Part shown: one piece after another, positions 24,853 to 36,672 of the stretch
How positions within the stretch are numbered: position 1 is the stretch's first letter
Layout of the letters: every line of letters begins with the position of its first letter
Source of the DNA: Candidatus Binatia bacterium
Lineage (GTDB): Bacteria; Desulfobacterota; Binatia; Bin18
Assembly (NCBI GenBank): GCA_022826945.1
Contig: JAJDTY010000023.1
Span: 1 to 64,000 of the forward strand
Direction of reading: 5' to 3'
DNA: 64,000 bases
Program-made: the position numbers and the translations under genes
Notes under the pieces: generated by a model
What the model was told of the DNA's origin: nothing
What the model saw: only the letters and a program-made list of their open reading frames with translations
The model's database searches: none

Positions 24853-25452
24853 ATGGTACAACGTATACTCCCCCGCCTAGGTTTCACCCTCAGCAGCCTT
24901 TTTTTCTCTCTTTCCTGTTCCGACCTGGCGTGGGCCGCAAGTGACGCGCATGGGGGCGGCTCTTCTCTCCTCACCCTAGGCTTTTTTGCCATTAACTTTC
25001 TTATTTTTGCCTTTGTCATCCGGAGATTCACCCGAGACCTTATTCGACGCAAGCTTAAAGAGCGCCACGAGACGGTCGTTCAAGCGCTTGAGGAAGCAAA
25101 AAAGGCCAAGGAGGAAGCCGATAGACTGCGTCAGGAGTATGATACCAGGCTAGCCAACCTCGCCGCCGAAGAAGAAGAATTACGGAATCAAGCCGTTGAT
25201 GCAGCCGAACGCGAGCGCCGGCGCCTGATGGAAGAGGCCCAACAGATGGCAGAAAGGGCAAAGACAGAGGCGCAACTTATCGCCCAACGTGAAGTTGAGG
25301 AGGCACGACGGACCCTTCGACAAGAAGTCGCAACACAGGCGGTAGCGATTGCGACCGAACTGATCCAAAAAAACGTGACGAGAGGTGATAACCGCCGACT
25401 CGTGGAACAACTGGTTCAAGAGGTGAGAAGTGCCGAGAACACAGGCGGCTAG
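24853..25452 (+). CDS. atpF: ATP synthase F0 subunit b with signal-like N-terminus
   Basis: The 199-residue product starts with a hydrophobic leader ending DLAWAASDA, like a cleavable signal peptide. A membrane helix (LTLGFFAINFLIFAFVIRRF) follows, and then a coiled coil rich in Glu, Ala and Arg. It forms the peripheral stalk together with b'. Only one base separates it from the b' gene, and its end overlaps atpH by 23 bases, so translation is coupled. Confidence 0.92.
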   Translation: MVQRILPRLGFTLSSLFFSLSCSDLAWAASDAHGGGSSLLTLGFFAINFLIFAFVIRRFTRDLIRRKLKERHETVVQALEEAKKAKEEADRLRQEYDTRLANLAAEEEELRNQAVDAAERERRRLMEEAQQMAERAKTEAQLIAQREVEEARRTLRQEVATQAVAIATELIQKNVTRGDNRRLVEQLVQEVRSAENTGG

Positions 25453-25972
25453 ACGATATGCCAAAGCCCTCCTGAGTCTCGCCCAAGAGCAAGGAGAGGG
25501 AGAAACGACCGGAGCCCAGCTCGGCCAGGTCGCCGAACTCTTTACCGACCCAGAGTTGGCAAAAATACTGGCACTTCCTGCGCTTCCAGCTAGCGTACGC
25601 CAGGACATGGTAGCCCAGTTGGTAGCCCAGGGCTCTCTACACGATATTGTCGAAAAGTTTCTGCGCGTCCTTGCGGACAGTGATCGACTCCAGGACATCA
25701 GCGCGATTAACGAGGCATACCAACAACTGCTGGATAAAGCTTTGGGGCGGGTTCGTGCGCGGGTTCGCTCGGCGGTCGAGTTGGAAGCAGAAGAAAAGCA
25801 ACTTCTTGTGAATACATTCAGCCAACTCACGGAGAAGACGGTCGAGCCTACCTTTGAGACAGACGCGACACTCTTAGGTGGCGTTGTCGTTGAGGTGGAA
25901 GGGCGGGTGTATGATGCCAGCCTCAAGACACAGCTTGCCAGACTCGGCGATCAATTAGCAAGACAGATATAA
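25430..25972 (+). CDS. atpH: ATP synthase F1 subunit delta
   Basis: Delta connects the peripheral stalk to the top of F1. The 180-residue product begins with ARRYAKALLSLAQEQ and ends with the strand pattern LLGGVVVEVEGRVYDASLKTQL, both typical of the family. Its start lies inside atpF. A short AT-rich inverted repeat (AGTATTT at 25972 and AAATACT at 26002) lies between this gene and atpA. Confidence 0.95.
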   Translation: MPRTQAARRYAKALLSLAQEQGEGETTGAQLGQVAELFTDPELAKILALPALPASVRQDMVAQLVAQGSLHDIVEKFLRVLADSDRLQDISAINEAYQQLLDKALGRVRARVRSAVELEAEEKQLLVNTFSQLTEKTVEPTFETDATLLGGVVVEVEGRVYDASLKTQLARLGDQLARQI

Positions 25973-26024
25973 GTATTTGAATTTGCAAGTTAATTTTATA
26001 TAAATACTATCGCGAGAGGGACGA

Positions 26025-27533
26025 ATGGAACTACGTGCCGCTGAGATCAGCGAAATCATCAAGCAACAGATCCAAGGCTACGACCAACAAGTTGAGCAAC
26101 GCGAGACAGGCACCGTACTCTCGGCTGGAGATGGGATCGCTCGCATTCATGGTCTCGACCGGGTCGCCTCGGGAGAACTACTCCAGTTTCCGGGCGACCT
26201 GTATGGTCTGGCGTTGAACCTCGAAGAGGACAATGTCGGTGCCGCCGTCTTTGGTGAGGTGCAGTCGATTAAAGAAGGCGACGAGGTCCGCCGTACCGGA
26301 CGCATTGCCGAGGTTCCTGTTGGTGCAGCCATGCGGGGTCGTGTGGTCAACTCCTTAGGCCAGCCGCTCGACGGCAAAGGCCCGATTTCAACAACGGAAA
26401 CGCGCCGCATCGAAGTCAAAGCGCCGGGTATCGTCCTACGTCAGCCGGTCACCGAACCGCTACAAACCGGGATCAAGGCGATTGATTCCATGATCCCGAT
26501 CGGCCGCGGACAACGAGAACTGATCATTGGCGACCGCCAAACCGGGAAAACCGCTATTATTGTTGATACGATTATCAATCAGAAAGGCGGCGATGTTTCC
26601 TGTATCTACGTCGCTATTGGCCAGAAACAGTCAACCATTGCTCAGGTCGTGGAGCGACTGACCCGGGCCGGGGCAATGGATTATACCACCATTGTTGTCG
26701 CGTCCGCCTCTGATGCAGCGCCGCTACAATTTATTGCACCCTACTCCGGGACTGCCATTGGCGAATACTTCCGTGATAATGGGCAGCACGCCCTGGTGGC
26801 CTATGACGACCTGTCAAAGCACGCTGTCGCCTATCGCCAGCTTTCCCTCTTGCTGCGCCGCCCGCCCGGCCGTGAGGCCTTTCCCGGCGACGTGTTCTAT
26901 CTCCATTCACGCTTGTTGGAACGTGCCGCAAAAATGGGCGATGACCAGGGTGGCGGGTCGTTAACCGCCCTTCCGGTGATTGAAACCCAAGCCGGCGATG
27001 TCTCGGCCTATATTCCGACCAATGTCATTTCCATTACCGATGGGCAGATTTTTCTGGAGTCGGATCTCTTCTTCTCCGGTGTACGACCGGCGGTCAACGT
27101 TGGTATCTCCGTTTCCCGAGTGGGTGGTAACGCGCAAATCAAGGCTATGAAGCAAGTTGCCGGGTCGTTACGCCTTGACTTGGCGCAGTATCGTGAGATG
27201 GCGGCCTTTGCTCAATTCGGGTCTGACTTGGACGTTGCCACGCAACGGATGTTGGCCCGCGGCACGCGCCTGGTTGAGATCCTCAAGCAGGGACAGTATG
27301 AGCCGCTTCCGGTCGAACGCCAGATTGCCATTATCTACGCTGGGACCAATGGCCACTTGGACGATATCTCCGACACGGCGATTGCTCAATATGAGCCAGA
27401 ACTCGCTCGCTTTATCGAGAATTCTCACCCGGACATTTACGCCGATATTCTCGCCAGGGGCGCGTTGGACGACGATCTCACCGGGCGGCTGGACACCGTG
27501 CTAAAGGAATTCAACGAGAGCTTTTCCGTATAG
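26025..27533 (+). CDS. atpA: ATP synthase F1 subunit alpha
   Basis: Alpha forms the F1 hexamer with beta and has non-catalytic nucleotide sites. The 502-residue product has the P-loop [11 protein letters not shown], the [20 protein letters not shown] stretch and the arginine-finger region [14 protein letters not shown]. Length is normal. It is preceded by GAGAGGGACG and followed after 7 bases by atpG. Confidence 0.98.
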   Translation: MELRAAEISEIIKQQIQGYDQQVEQRETGTVLSAGDGIARIHGLDRVASGELLQFPGDLYGLALNLEEDNVGAAVFGEVQSIKEGDEVRRTGRIAEVPVGAAMRGRVVNSLGQPLDGKGPISTTETRRIEVKAPGIVLRQPVTEPLQTGIKAIDSMIPIGRGQRELIIGDRQTGKTAIIVDTIINQKGGDVSCIYVAIGQKQSTIAQVVERLTRAGAMDYTTIVVASASDAAPLQFIAPYSGTAIGEYFRDNGQHALVAYDDLSKHAVAYRQLSLLLRRPPGREAFPGDVFYLHSRLLERAAKMGDDQGGGSLTALPVIETQAGDVSAYIPTNVISITDGQIFLESDLFFSGVRPAVNVGISVSRVGGNAQIKAMKQVAGSLRLDLAQYREMAAFAQFGSDLDVATQRMLARGTRLVEILKQGQYEPLPVERQIAIIYAGTNGHLDDISDTAIAQYEPELARFIENSHPDIYADILARGALDDDLTGRLDTVLKEFNESFSV

Positions 27534-27540
27534 TTGAACC

Positions 27541-28401
<861 letters not shown>

Positions 28402-28422
28402 GGCGAGCATGGTCTCGCGTAG

Positions 28423-29856
<1,434 letters not shown>

Positions 29857-29870
29857 GCAAGACGAGCATT

Positions 29871-30278
29871 ATGGCCGATATCCTGCGTCTGCGTTTAGTC
29901 ACCCCAGAGCGGCTCCTGCTTGACGAGGAGGTCGATGAGGTCACCGCTCCTGGCACAGTGGGAGAGTTTGGCGTGTTTCCCGACCACGCCACGTTTCTGT
30001 CTTCGCTCCAGCCTGGGCGCTTGTCCTATAAACAAAACGGACAAAGCCGGTCATTGGCGGTCAGTGACGGCTTCGCCGAGGTGGTGGACAACCTGATGAC
30101 CGTCCTGTGTACGGAAGCCGCATACGCCAACGAAATTGACGCAGCCCAAGCGCAAGAAGCGGTGCGCGAAGCGGAAGCCGCCCTCGGTAATCTTTCGCCA
30201 ACCGATGCCGGCTTTGAGAACGCTCAAAATACGCTCCGTCTTGCTCAGGTCCGCTTGGACGTTGCGTCCGATAGATAA
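29871..30278 (+). CDS. atpC: ATP synthase F1 subunit epsilon
   Basis: Epsilon is the small rotor subunit that can inhibit ATP hydrolysis. The 135-residue product has the beta-sandwich (LRLRLVTPERLLLDEEVDEV, GTVGEFGVFPDHA) and a C-terminal helical hairpin. It is the last gene of the seven-gene run and is followed by a strong terminator. Confidence 0.95.
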   Translation: MADILRLRLVTPERLLLDEEVDEVTAPGTVGEFGVFPDHATFLSSLQPGRLSYKQNGQSRSLAVSDGFAEVVDNLMTVLCTEAAYANEIDAAQAQEAVREAEAALGNLSPTDAGFENAQNTLRLAQVRLDVASDR

Positions 30279-30313
30279 ACTGCTCAACTTCACTCAGACA
30301 CTGTACGTTCGAC

Positions 30314-30340
30314 AAGGGGCCGGTCCATCGGCCCCTTTTT
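30314..30340 (+). terminator. Rho-independent terminator after atpC
   Basis: AAGGGGCCG at 30314-30322 pairs with CGGCCCCTT at 30329-30337 around a 6-base loop, and the T-run continues to 30340. It closes the atpF'FHAGDC operon. Confidence 0.9.
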
Positions 30341-30417
30341 CGTTGCGACACACGTGGTAGTATCACCCACGATGAGAGGCGTGCTGAAGAAGCAATACTC
30401 ATCTTTAGGGTAAATCG

Positions 30418-31521
30418 ATGACAGGTAATACTTTCGGCACCAGCTTGCGCGTCACAACCTTTGGTGAGAGCCATGGCAGGGCGGTCGGCGTCGTGATCGA
30501 TGGTTTTCCGGCTGACTTCGAGATCGACGAGGCCGGTATTCATACCGAGTTGCAGCGGCGCCGGCCCGGTCAGTCCAAGCTAGTGACCCAACGTCAAGAG
30601 AGAGAACAGTTTGAAATTTTCTCTGGCGTCTATGAAGGCAAAACCACCGGAACACCGATGATGATCATGGTCTTCAACGAAGACACCCGCTCAAAAGACT
30701 ATGCGGATATCAAAGACCTCTTTCGTCCCGGCCACGCAGATTTTACGTATTTTGCCAAATACGGTCATCGCGACTATCGCGGCGGAGGAAGGGCGTCAGC
30801 CCGCGAATCGGTTGGCCGCGTGATTGCCGGAGCCCTGGCAAAACAACTCTTGGTGAAATTCGGCATCGCTATAGTTGGCGGCGTCGTTCAGGTTGGCCGC
30901 GTTCGAGCACAGCACTATGTGTGGGATCAGGTTGAGCATAACGAGCTGCGCAGCGTTGACCCGGACACTGTATCGGCCATGCGCGAGGAAGTCGAACAGG
31001 CCCGAAAAGAACGGGACTCGGTTGGCGGAATCATTGAAGTGGTCGCCACCGGCGTTCCGCCCGGTTTGGGTGAGCCGGTCTTTGGGAAGCTCGACTCCGC
31101 CGTTGTGAGCGCCCTCATGTCTCTTCCCGCAGTGAAGGGCGTAGAGATTGGGGCTGGTTTTGCCGCCGCAGCCATGCGGGGCAGCGAGATGAACGACGAG
31201 ATGGACGCCAGTGGCTTTCGCAGCAATAATCACGGCGGTATTCTGGGCGGCATTTCGTCTGGCGCTCCTATTGTGGCCCGCGTTGTGGTGAAACCGACGT
31301 CTTCGTTGCCACGCGAGCAGCAGACGCTGGACACACAGTTGCAGCCCAGGACAATCAGCACCAAGGGTAGACACGACCCCTGTGTTGCCATACGCGGCCT
31401 ACCGCTGGCCGAGGCCATGCTGGCTCTCGTTCTCGGTGACGCCCTGCTCCAGGACCTGGCGACCCGAGGAGCTAGAGAGTCGTACTCTCCGCGGCCCTAT
31501 CTCAAGCTCGGGAAATCCTAG
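30418..31521 (+). CDS. aroC: Chorismate synthase
   Basis: AroC makes chorismate from EPSP using reduced FMN, the last common step of aromatic amino acid synthesis. The 367-residue product has TFGESHGRAVGVVIDGFP, YRGGGRASARESVGRVIAGA and NHGGILGGISSGAPIV, the family signatures. It lies after the ATP synthase terminator, so it has its own promoter. aroK and aroB are about 20 kb upstream. Confidence 0.97.
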   Translation: MTGNTFGTSLRVTTFGESHGRAVGVVIDGFPADFEIDEAGIHTELQRRRPGQSKLVTQRQEREQFEIFSGVYEGKTTGTPMMIMVFNEDTRSKDYADIKDLFRPGHADFTYFAKYGHRDYRGGGRASARESVGRVIAGALAKQLLVKFGIAIVGGVVQVGRVRAQHYVWDQVEHNELRSVDPDTVSAMREEVEQARKERDSVGGIIEVVATGVPPGLGEPVFGKLDSAVVSALMSLPAVKGVEIGAGFAAAAMRGSEMNDEMDASGFRSNNHGGILGGISSGAPIVARVVVKPTSSLPREQQTLDTQLQPRTISTKGRHDPCVAIRGLPLAEAMLALVLGDALLQDLATRGARESYSPRPYLKLGKS

Positions 31522-31585
31522 TCCCTTCTGCTGAGAGACTCATCGCCGATACGCTATTCTTCGCCGCACGAGTCTCCTCCACGCC

Positions 31586-31909
31586 ATGCGTCCGCTTATT
31601 CATATGATTCTCCATTTCGTTGTTCCGGCGCTGGTCGCCCGGATATGGTATTTGGAGCGCTGGCGGTGGGCCTTCCTGATCATGGTCGGAACGATGGCTG
31701 TTGATATTGACCATCTGCTCGCCGACCCTATTTACGATCCGAACCGCTGCGGCATCGGCTTTCATCCGCTCCACTCCTACCCGGCCATTGCAGTCTATCT
31801 GCTCCTGCTCGTGATCCCCTGGGTAAACTGGCTGAGACTGATCGCCCTGGGACTGATCATTCACATGTTTCTGGATGGGGTGGACTGCTTCTGGATGCGA
31901 CTCGAATAG
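31586..31909 (+). CDS. DUF6122-like small membrane protein
   Basis: The 107-residue product has about four hydrophobic segments and conserved His/Asp pairs: MILHFVVPALVARIWY, TMAVDIDHLLADPIYDPNRC, GFHPLHSYPAI and HMFLDGVDCFW. This resembles the DUF6122 family, related to metal-dependent membrane hydrolase-like proteins with His-rich membrane faces. The function is unknown. It precedes an ABC ATPase by 12 bases and may be co-transcribed with it. Confidence 0.65.
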   Translation: MRPLIHMILHFVVPALVARIWYLERWRWAFLIMVGTMAVDIDHLLADPIYDPNRCGIGFHPLHSYPAIAVYLLLLVIPWVNWLRLIALGLIIHMFLDGVDCFWMRLE

Positions 31910-31921
31910 AAGGAAGACTCT

Positions 31922-32710
31922 ATGCAAAAAATTATCGAGATTAAAAATGCGACCGTCTATCGTGGTCAAACTTGCGTGTTCGAGAATTTCTCTCTCGATC
32001 TGATCGAGGGTCAAAACACGGTCATCCTTGGCCCCAATGGTGCGGGCAAATCAACCTTGCTCAAGCTCCTATCTCGCGACCTCTATCCCGTTGCCCAAGC
32101 AGAGAGTTACGTGCGTCTATATGGGAAGGAACGCTGGGATGTATGGGAGCTGCGCTCCCGCTTTGGCCTTGTGTCCCACGATTTGCAGCAGCAGTATGTT
32201 GGCAATGCCCGTGGGCTGAATATCATTTTATCGGGCTTCTATTCGAGCATAGATATCGCCTGGCACCACAGCTTTAGTGACGACGAGAGGGCGCGCACAC
32301 AAAAAGTCCTGGACACGCTCGGGATCAGCGCGCTGCAAGAGAAAACCTATGCGACCATGTCGACAGGTGAGCAGCGGCGCTTTCTCCTGGGGCGCGCGCT
32401 GATTAACGATCCTGAAACCCTGGTCCTGGACGAACCCACCAGTGGACTCGACCTGCAAGCGTGCTTTCAATACATAGAGACCATTCGGCATCTGATGCAG
32501 GCCGGCAAGACGGTGGCTCTGGTGACCCACCACATTCACGAAATCCCGCCAGAGGTCTCACGCGTTGTCCTGTTAAAACAGGGCAAGGTTATCGCAGACG
32601 GCGAAAAGCAAGAGGTGCTCACCAGCCCACAGCTCAGTGCCCTGTTTGAAACACCGGTCGAGTTGGTTCAGACCAATGGCTTTTACCAAGCCCTACCGGG
32701 CGCGGCCTGA
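31922..32710 (+). CDS. ABC-type ATP-binding protein (ModF/YlmA-like)
   Basis: The 262-residue product is a single nucleotide-binding domain. It has Walker A GPNGAGKSTLLKLL, a signature loop reading MSTGEQRRFLLGRAL in place of LSGGQ, Walker B TLVLDEPTSGLD and the switch His in VTHHIHEI. No permease or binding protein gene is adjacent. Such stand-alone ATPases with ModF/YlmA-like sequence exist; their substrate is not known. It could pair with a permease encoded elsewhere, or act on RNA or the ribosome. Confidence 0.8.
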   Translation: MQKIIEIKNATVYRGQTCVFENFSLDLIEGQNTVILGPNGAGKSTLLKLLSRDLYPVAQAESYVRLYGKERWDVWELRSRFGLVSHDLQQQYVGNARGLNIILSGFYSSIDIAWHHSFSDDERARTQKVLDTLGISALQEKTYATMSTGEQRRFLLGRALINDPETLVLDEPTSGLDLQACFQYIETIRHLMQAGKTVALVTHHIHEIPPEVSRVVLLKQGKVIADGEKQEVLTSPQLSALFETPVELVQTNGFYQALPGAA

Positions 32711-32716
32711 GAGCCG

Positions 32717-33742
32717 CTACCGGAGCTGGGCAGCGAGTTGTATTTTATAGAACCGCGCAGCCGTATCATGGAAGAGCGCTATCCGCTCGTCGGGTGAGAA
32801 GTCCTGGACGATGCGCTTAAACGAATTCCACAGTACGGTGTACGAGCACGACGCCTTATCAACCGGGAAGTTACTCTCAAACATACAGCGGTCTACGCCG
32901 AACTGCTCAATACAAAAGAGGTAATACGGGGCGGTTGCCCGAGCAACTTCCTCAGAAGTCGGCGGTTTTTCCCACTTATGCCAGCCGAAGCCACACATCG
33001 GCATGGTGACGCCACCGAGTTTGACCACCACATTCTGACAGCGCGCGAGATCGACAATGCCCTTTTTCCAGACCTGCATGACCTCGTCCTGTTTGCCCGC
33101 GTACGGTCCAATACCGAGCGGTCCGCCAATATGATCCAGGATGATGGTTGCATCCGGGAACGCGTGGGCCAGATCAACCAAGTCGGCAAGCTGGGTGTGA
33201 TACATCCATGCGTCAAAACTCAGGCCAAGCTTGTGTAAACAGGCAAACCCTTGCCTGAAGGTCGCGTCCAACAAGAGTCCTTCCGGCGGATGCGTATGCG
33301 CATTTCTGATCTTCTCATGCGTATGCCAGCTTGAGGCGTGCCGGATCCCACGAAACCGGTTGCGGCTGGCCGCCATATGCGCTTCGAGGACCGGCTCGAC
33401 CGCTGGACCGAGAGCGAGATTGGCCAGACTGACGATTCCGGCGGCGACCGCGGTCGGTCCGTAGTTTCCACTCGCACTCTGGGCGGCGATGCCCTGCACA
33501 AATTCGGTCTCCCCGACCGGCTTCATCTCTTCGGGGCCGTCCTTTCGGTACATGGACACACACTCGACAAAAACCGTCTGAGTTACCCGATGCCCACCTC
33601 CGAGGTCTTGAAGCAATTCGTCCAGCAAGTATCGATTATTGGGATAGTCCCAGAGATGATGATGGGGGTCGCAAATAGGGAGGTCCGGTTCAAGCGCTTC
33701 TTCCTGGGTCAGTGTAAGCCAGGTTTCATGGTCGGTTGCCAT
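32717..33742 (-). CDS. Amidohydrolase-2 family metal-dependent hydrolase
   Basis: The 341-residue product starts with ICDPHHHLWDYPNNRYLLDE, the HxH metal-binding strand of the amidohydrolase-2 (PF04909) family. It continues with ILDHIGGPLGI and MFESNFPVDKAS, the other metal- and proton-handling segments. The group includes 2-pyrone-4,6-dicarboxylate lactonase and many uncharacterised lactonases and decarboxylases. The substrate is not visible. GGAGA precedes the ATG. It converges on the ABC ATPase gene with a 6-base gap. Confidence 0.8.
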   Translation of the reverse strand: MATDHETWLTLTQEEALEPDLPICDPHHHLWDYPNNRYLLDELLQDLGGGHRVTQTVFVECVSMYRKDGPEEMKPVGETEFVQGIAAQSASGNYGPTAVAAGIVSLANLALGPAVEPVLEAHMAASRNRFRGIRHASSWHTHEKIRNAHTHPPEGLLLDATFRQGFACLHKLGLSFDAWMYHTQLADLVDLAHAFPDATIILDHIGGPLGIGPYAGKQDEVMQVWKKGIVDLARCQNVVVKLGGVTMPMCGFGWHKWEKPPTSEEVARATAPYYLFCIEQFGVDRCMFESNFPVDKASCSYTVLWNSFKRIVQDFSPDERIALFHDTAARFYKIQLAAQLR

Positions 33743-33887
33743 AGCGTCTCCTGTCCAAAAAACGTTTTAGCGACCTCCCTGTCTTATGCCGCGCCCTTGT
33801 CCGGCGCAATATCCATCAGAGGTGAATTGACGTATCCCCCAATAGCTATACACTTCCTGTGGAGACGTAAGCGTTTTGGAAGCGTGT

Positions 33888-34688
33888 ATGAAGGGATGGC
33901 AAATCTGGAGGATTTTTGCGGCCGCCGTGGTTATATCTGTGCTCTCTGGGGCCAGGGCTTGGGCGAACGATATCTATGTGCGGGCCGGGGTCGGTCTCGA
34001 TTGGTCTGAGGACACGCGGTTTAAGGACAGGGACTGTACGAACCATACTCCGCCGGCCATATACGCCCTGTACGGCTGCGGGATGGGGAACGACGGAGCG
34101 CCCTTGAGCACGCACGGAGATTTCAGCGCTCCGGCCGGCTTCGAACTCGGACTCGGCCACGCCACCCTGCCGGCCTTGCGGATTGAAGCGTTGGTTCAAT
34201 ACCGCCCGCGATTCACCCTCACCGGCCGCGCCAACTTTTTGCAAACTCAGGGCCGGCAGGAGGTCTCGGCGAGAGTGTCCTCCCTATCCGGCATGTTCGC
34301 CGCCTATGTGGACCTACCGCAGTTAGGGATGCCGCGGCTCGGGCCGTTCAGCCCGTTCGTCGGTGGTGGCGTCGGTGCTTCATATATCGATATCGGCAAA
34401 ACCCGCATGAAGTTCACGAGAACGCGGACTATCGTTCCGGGTGGACACCAAGTCAATTTCGCCTGGATGCTAACGGCCGGTGTCGGTACATCGCTGACCG
34501 ATAAACTGACGCTTGATCTCGCGTATCGCTACACGGATTCTGGCTCTGTCGAGACCGACGAGGGAATCGCACGAGTCGTTAATCGGGCCGGAGATATCTT
34601 GGTTCCGCTCAGTGTAGGGCAAACGCGCGCCCATCTGTCGAGCCACGGGGTGTGGGTATCTCTACGCTACGCCTTCTACACGCTCTAA
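33888..34688 (+). CDS. Outer-membrane beta-barrel protein
   Basis: From the ATG at 33888 the product is 266 residues. It has a signal peptide (a basic start, then IFAAAVVISVLSGARAWA) and alternating strands typical of small OmpA/OmpW-like barrels, for example DIYVRAGVGLDWSED, FELGLGHATL and LTLDLAYRYTDSG. It ends with GVWVSLRYAFYTL, a barrel-type terminal strand but with Leu as the last residue, not Phe. This supports a Gram-negative envelope. The function is unknown; it is transcribed divergently from the amidohydrolase. Confidence 0.75.
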   Translation: MKGWQIWRIFAAAVVISVLSGARAWANDIYVRAGVGLDWSEDTRFKDRDCTNHTPPAIYALYGCGMGNDGAPLSTHGDFSAPAGFELGLGHATLPALRIEALVQYRPRFTLTGRANFLQTQGRQEVSARVSSLSGMFAAYVDLPQLGMPRLGPFSPFVGGGVGASYIDIGKTRMKFTRTRTIVPGGHQVNFAWMLTAGVGTSLTDKLTLDLAYRYTDSGSVETDEGIARVVNRAGDILVPLSVGQTRAHLSSHGVWVSLRYAFYTL

Positions 34689-34711
34689 GGCAAAAGAGCC
34701 TCTCGTATCGC

Positions 34712-35989
34712 TCACGCTTCCTGCTCTGAAGGGCTTGCTTTGGTCTGAAGGGAAGACGTGTTCTTCTCGGCCTGAACAATCCACATACGGACCCACGGCA
34801 AAAGGACAAAAGCCGGCCAAGCCAGAAAAAAAGTCAGGGTGAAGTACGTCGCGTAGCCGAAACTTTGCGTGAGCACTCCGGAAAAGCCGCCTGACAGCGA
34901 TCGCCCCAGACCAAAGAGCGCGCTCAGCAGGGCATACTGGGTAGCGGCCTGGCGTTTGTCACAGATACTCATCAGAAAAGCTAAAAATGGAGCAGTCCCC
35001 AGCCCCCCACAAAACGACTCGACGATGGAGGCACCATACATAAGCAGGTCAGAACGGGGGAGAGCCGCGGTCACAGCATAGAATAAATTGGACCCTGCTT
35101 GGGCCACTCCCAGCACCCACAATGCCCGAAAAAGCCCCCATTGTTTGGTGAGGTGACCACCAAGCAACGCACCGATGATCGTACTGACGACGCCAACCGT
35201 TCCCGGAATGATGCCGATCTGGAGCGGAGTAAACTCCCGGTCTACCCAGAACGGCCGGACCATCGGCCCTAACGCCATGTCCCCGAGTTTGAAAAGCAGG
35301 ACAAAGAGAAGAACCGCAATCACACCGGGCCGCTGCCACAAGCTTCTGAGCGGGTTGAGGAAGCCGCGAGTGAGCGTGGTGGACCAGGATTGTGTCACTG
35401 GCGGACGTTGTAGTCCCTGCGCAATCCGCGGCATGTGGCTTGAGATCAGAGCCAGTCCGGCTAAGAGGACGGCCGCAGTCAGAAATGCCACCTGCCAACC
35501 GACAAGACCGGCAGCTCCAACAAACACTCCCCCGGCAATGATCAGTGCGGCACGATAGGTACTTACGCGGAGCCCATTGGCAGGCCCCATTTCTTTTTGA
35601 TCCAGGAGTTCAATCGTATAGGCGTCAATAGCGATATCCTGGGTTGCCGCCAATATGGCAAGCGCAATCAGTCCGCCCCAGACCAGACCGCCACCTGTGG
35701 TTGGATCGAGAAAAAGAAGGAGGCCCAAGTCGAGCGCGAGCAGGCCCTGGCAGGTCACAATCCAGCTTCGCCGCGACCCCCATACGTCAACTAATGGAGC
35801 CCACAGAAATTTCAGCGTCCACGGCAAGCCCACCACGCTCAGCAGACCAATTTCCGTCAGGCTCATCCCATGTATCCGGAAGTACACCGGAAACGCGTCG
35901 AACAGGAGTCCGAACGGAAAGCCCTCGGCAAAATATAACAGGGCCACCCACAGTAGTTTCGTCCGAGTTGTTACGGGTTTCAGAGCCAC
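34712..35989 (-). CDS. AmpG-like MFS permease
   Basis: The 425-residue product has about 12 membrane helices and begins LLWVALLYFAEGFPFGLLFD, continuing with GLPWTLKFLWAPLVD and AATQDIAIDAYTIELL. These are conserved in the AmpG family, which imports anhydro-muropeptides for cell-wall recycling. Start is a GTG behind AAGTAGGG. It begins 6 bases after the nth stop on the same strand, so the two are probably one unit. The substrate assignment is by family resemblance; the group also contains other transporters. Confidence 0.8.
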   Translation of the reverse strand: MALKPVTTRTKLLWVALLYFAEGFPFGLLFDAFPVYFRIHGMSLTEIGLLSVVGLPWTLKFLWAPLVDVWGSRRSWIVTCQGLLALDLGLLLFLDPTTGGGLVWGGLIALAILAATQDIAIDAYTIELLDQKEMGPANGLRVSTYRAALIIAGGVFVGAAGLVGWQVAFLTAAVLLAGLALISSHMPRIAQGLQRPPVTQSWSTTLTRGFLNPLRSLWQRPGVIAVLLFVLLFKLGDMALGPMVRPFWVDREFTPLQIGIIPGTVGVVSTIIGALLGGHLTKQWGLFRALWVLGVAQAGSNLFYAVTAALPRSDLLMYGASIVESFCGGLGTAPFLAFLMSICDKRQAATQYALLSALFGLGRSLSGGFSGVLTQSFGYATYFTLTFFLAWPAFVLLPWVRMWIVQAEKNTSSLQTKASPSEQEA

Positions 35990-35995
35990 CCCTAC

Positions 35996-36655
35996 TTACC
36001 GACTCCGCTCAACTCCGATTTTTTCGCAAAACCGCTCGATCGGACAGAGGCTACATTTGGGAGAGGTTGGGTGACATAGAGTCTGTCCAAATGCGACCAG
36101 CAGGTCGTTATAGCCGATCCAGAAACGCTTGGGCAGACTTTTGCGGAGGGCCATTTCCGTTTGTTCCGGATTTTCCGTTTCAACATAGCCCCAACGGTTC
36201 GAGATGCGGTGAACGTGTGTGTCCACACAGATACCCGGTTTTTGGAAGCCCAAGGTCACAACCAGGTTGGCAGTCTTCCGGCCCACGCCCTTAAAGGTCA
36301 GGAGTTCGTCTATGTCGTCAGGGACTCGCCCCGCATAGACATCGAGTATCCGCTGTGAGACATCGAGCACGGTTTGCGCCTTGGTTTTATAAAACCCGAC
36401 CGGATAAATCGCCTTCTTCACCTGAGCGGGTGTCAGGGTCACCATCTTTTCAGGCGTATCCGCCAGGGCAAACAGCCGCCGGGCCGCCGGACCGGTTGTT
36501 TCATCCTTGGTCCGCAAACTCAGCAGACAGGCGATCAACACCTGATAGGGGTCACGTGAAAACCCCGCCATTTCTGTCACTACAGGCGCGTTCCAACCCT
36601 CAGATACGTGACGCAGGATACCAATAACCCGAGAAATTGTTCTATTCGTCACCAC
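35996..36655 (-). CDS. nth: Endonuclease III (DNA glycosylase/AP lyase)
   Basis: Nth removes oxidised pyrimidines from DNA. From the GTG at 36655, chosen because GGGAGGGG lies 6 bases before it, the product is 219 residues. It has the helix-hairpin-helix LLTFKGVGRKTANLV with catalytic Lys, VDTHVHR with catalytic Asp, and the 4Fe-4S cluster CHPTSPKCSLCPIERFC (C-x6... spacing C-x7-C-x2-C-x5-C counted from this stretch). The open frame extends further upstream but overlaps the methyltransferase gene. It lies between that gene and the AmpG-like gene. Confidence 0.95.
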   Translation of the reverse strand: MVTNRTISRVIGILRHVSEGWNAPVVTEMAGFSRDPYQVLIACLLSLRTKDETTGPAARRLFALADTPEKMVTLTPAQVKKAIYPVGFYKTKAQTVLDVSQRILDVYAGRVPDDIDELLTFKGVGRKTANLVVTLGFQKPGICVDTHVHRISNRWGYVETENPEQTEMALRKSLPKRFWIGYNDLLVAFGQTLCHPTSPKCSLCPIERFCEKIGVERSR

Positions 36656-36672
36656 TTCTTTCCCCTCCCCCT

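Noticed and set aside
33845-33890. TATACAC-TTCC ... GGAA-GCGTGTAT inverted repeat before the beta-barrel gene
   Set aside because: The arms are short and interrupted, and it lacks the consensus of the palindromic family; it may be chance or a weak operator.
36548-36560. GTCACGTGAAAA as a further parS site
   Set aside because: Only the central part matches; several outer bases differ and it lies inside nth coding sequence.
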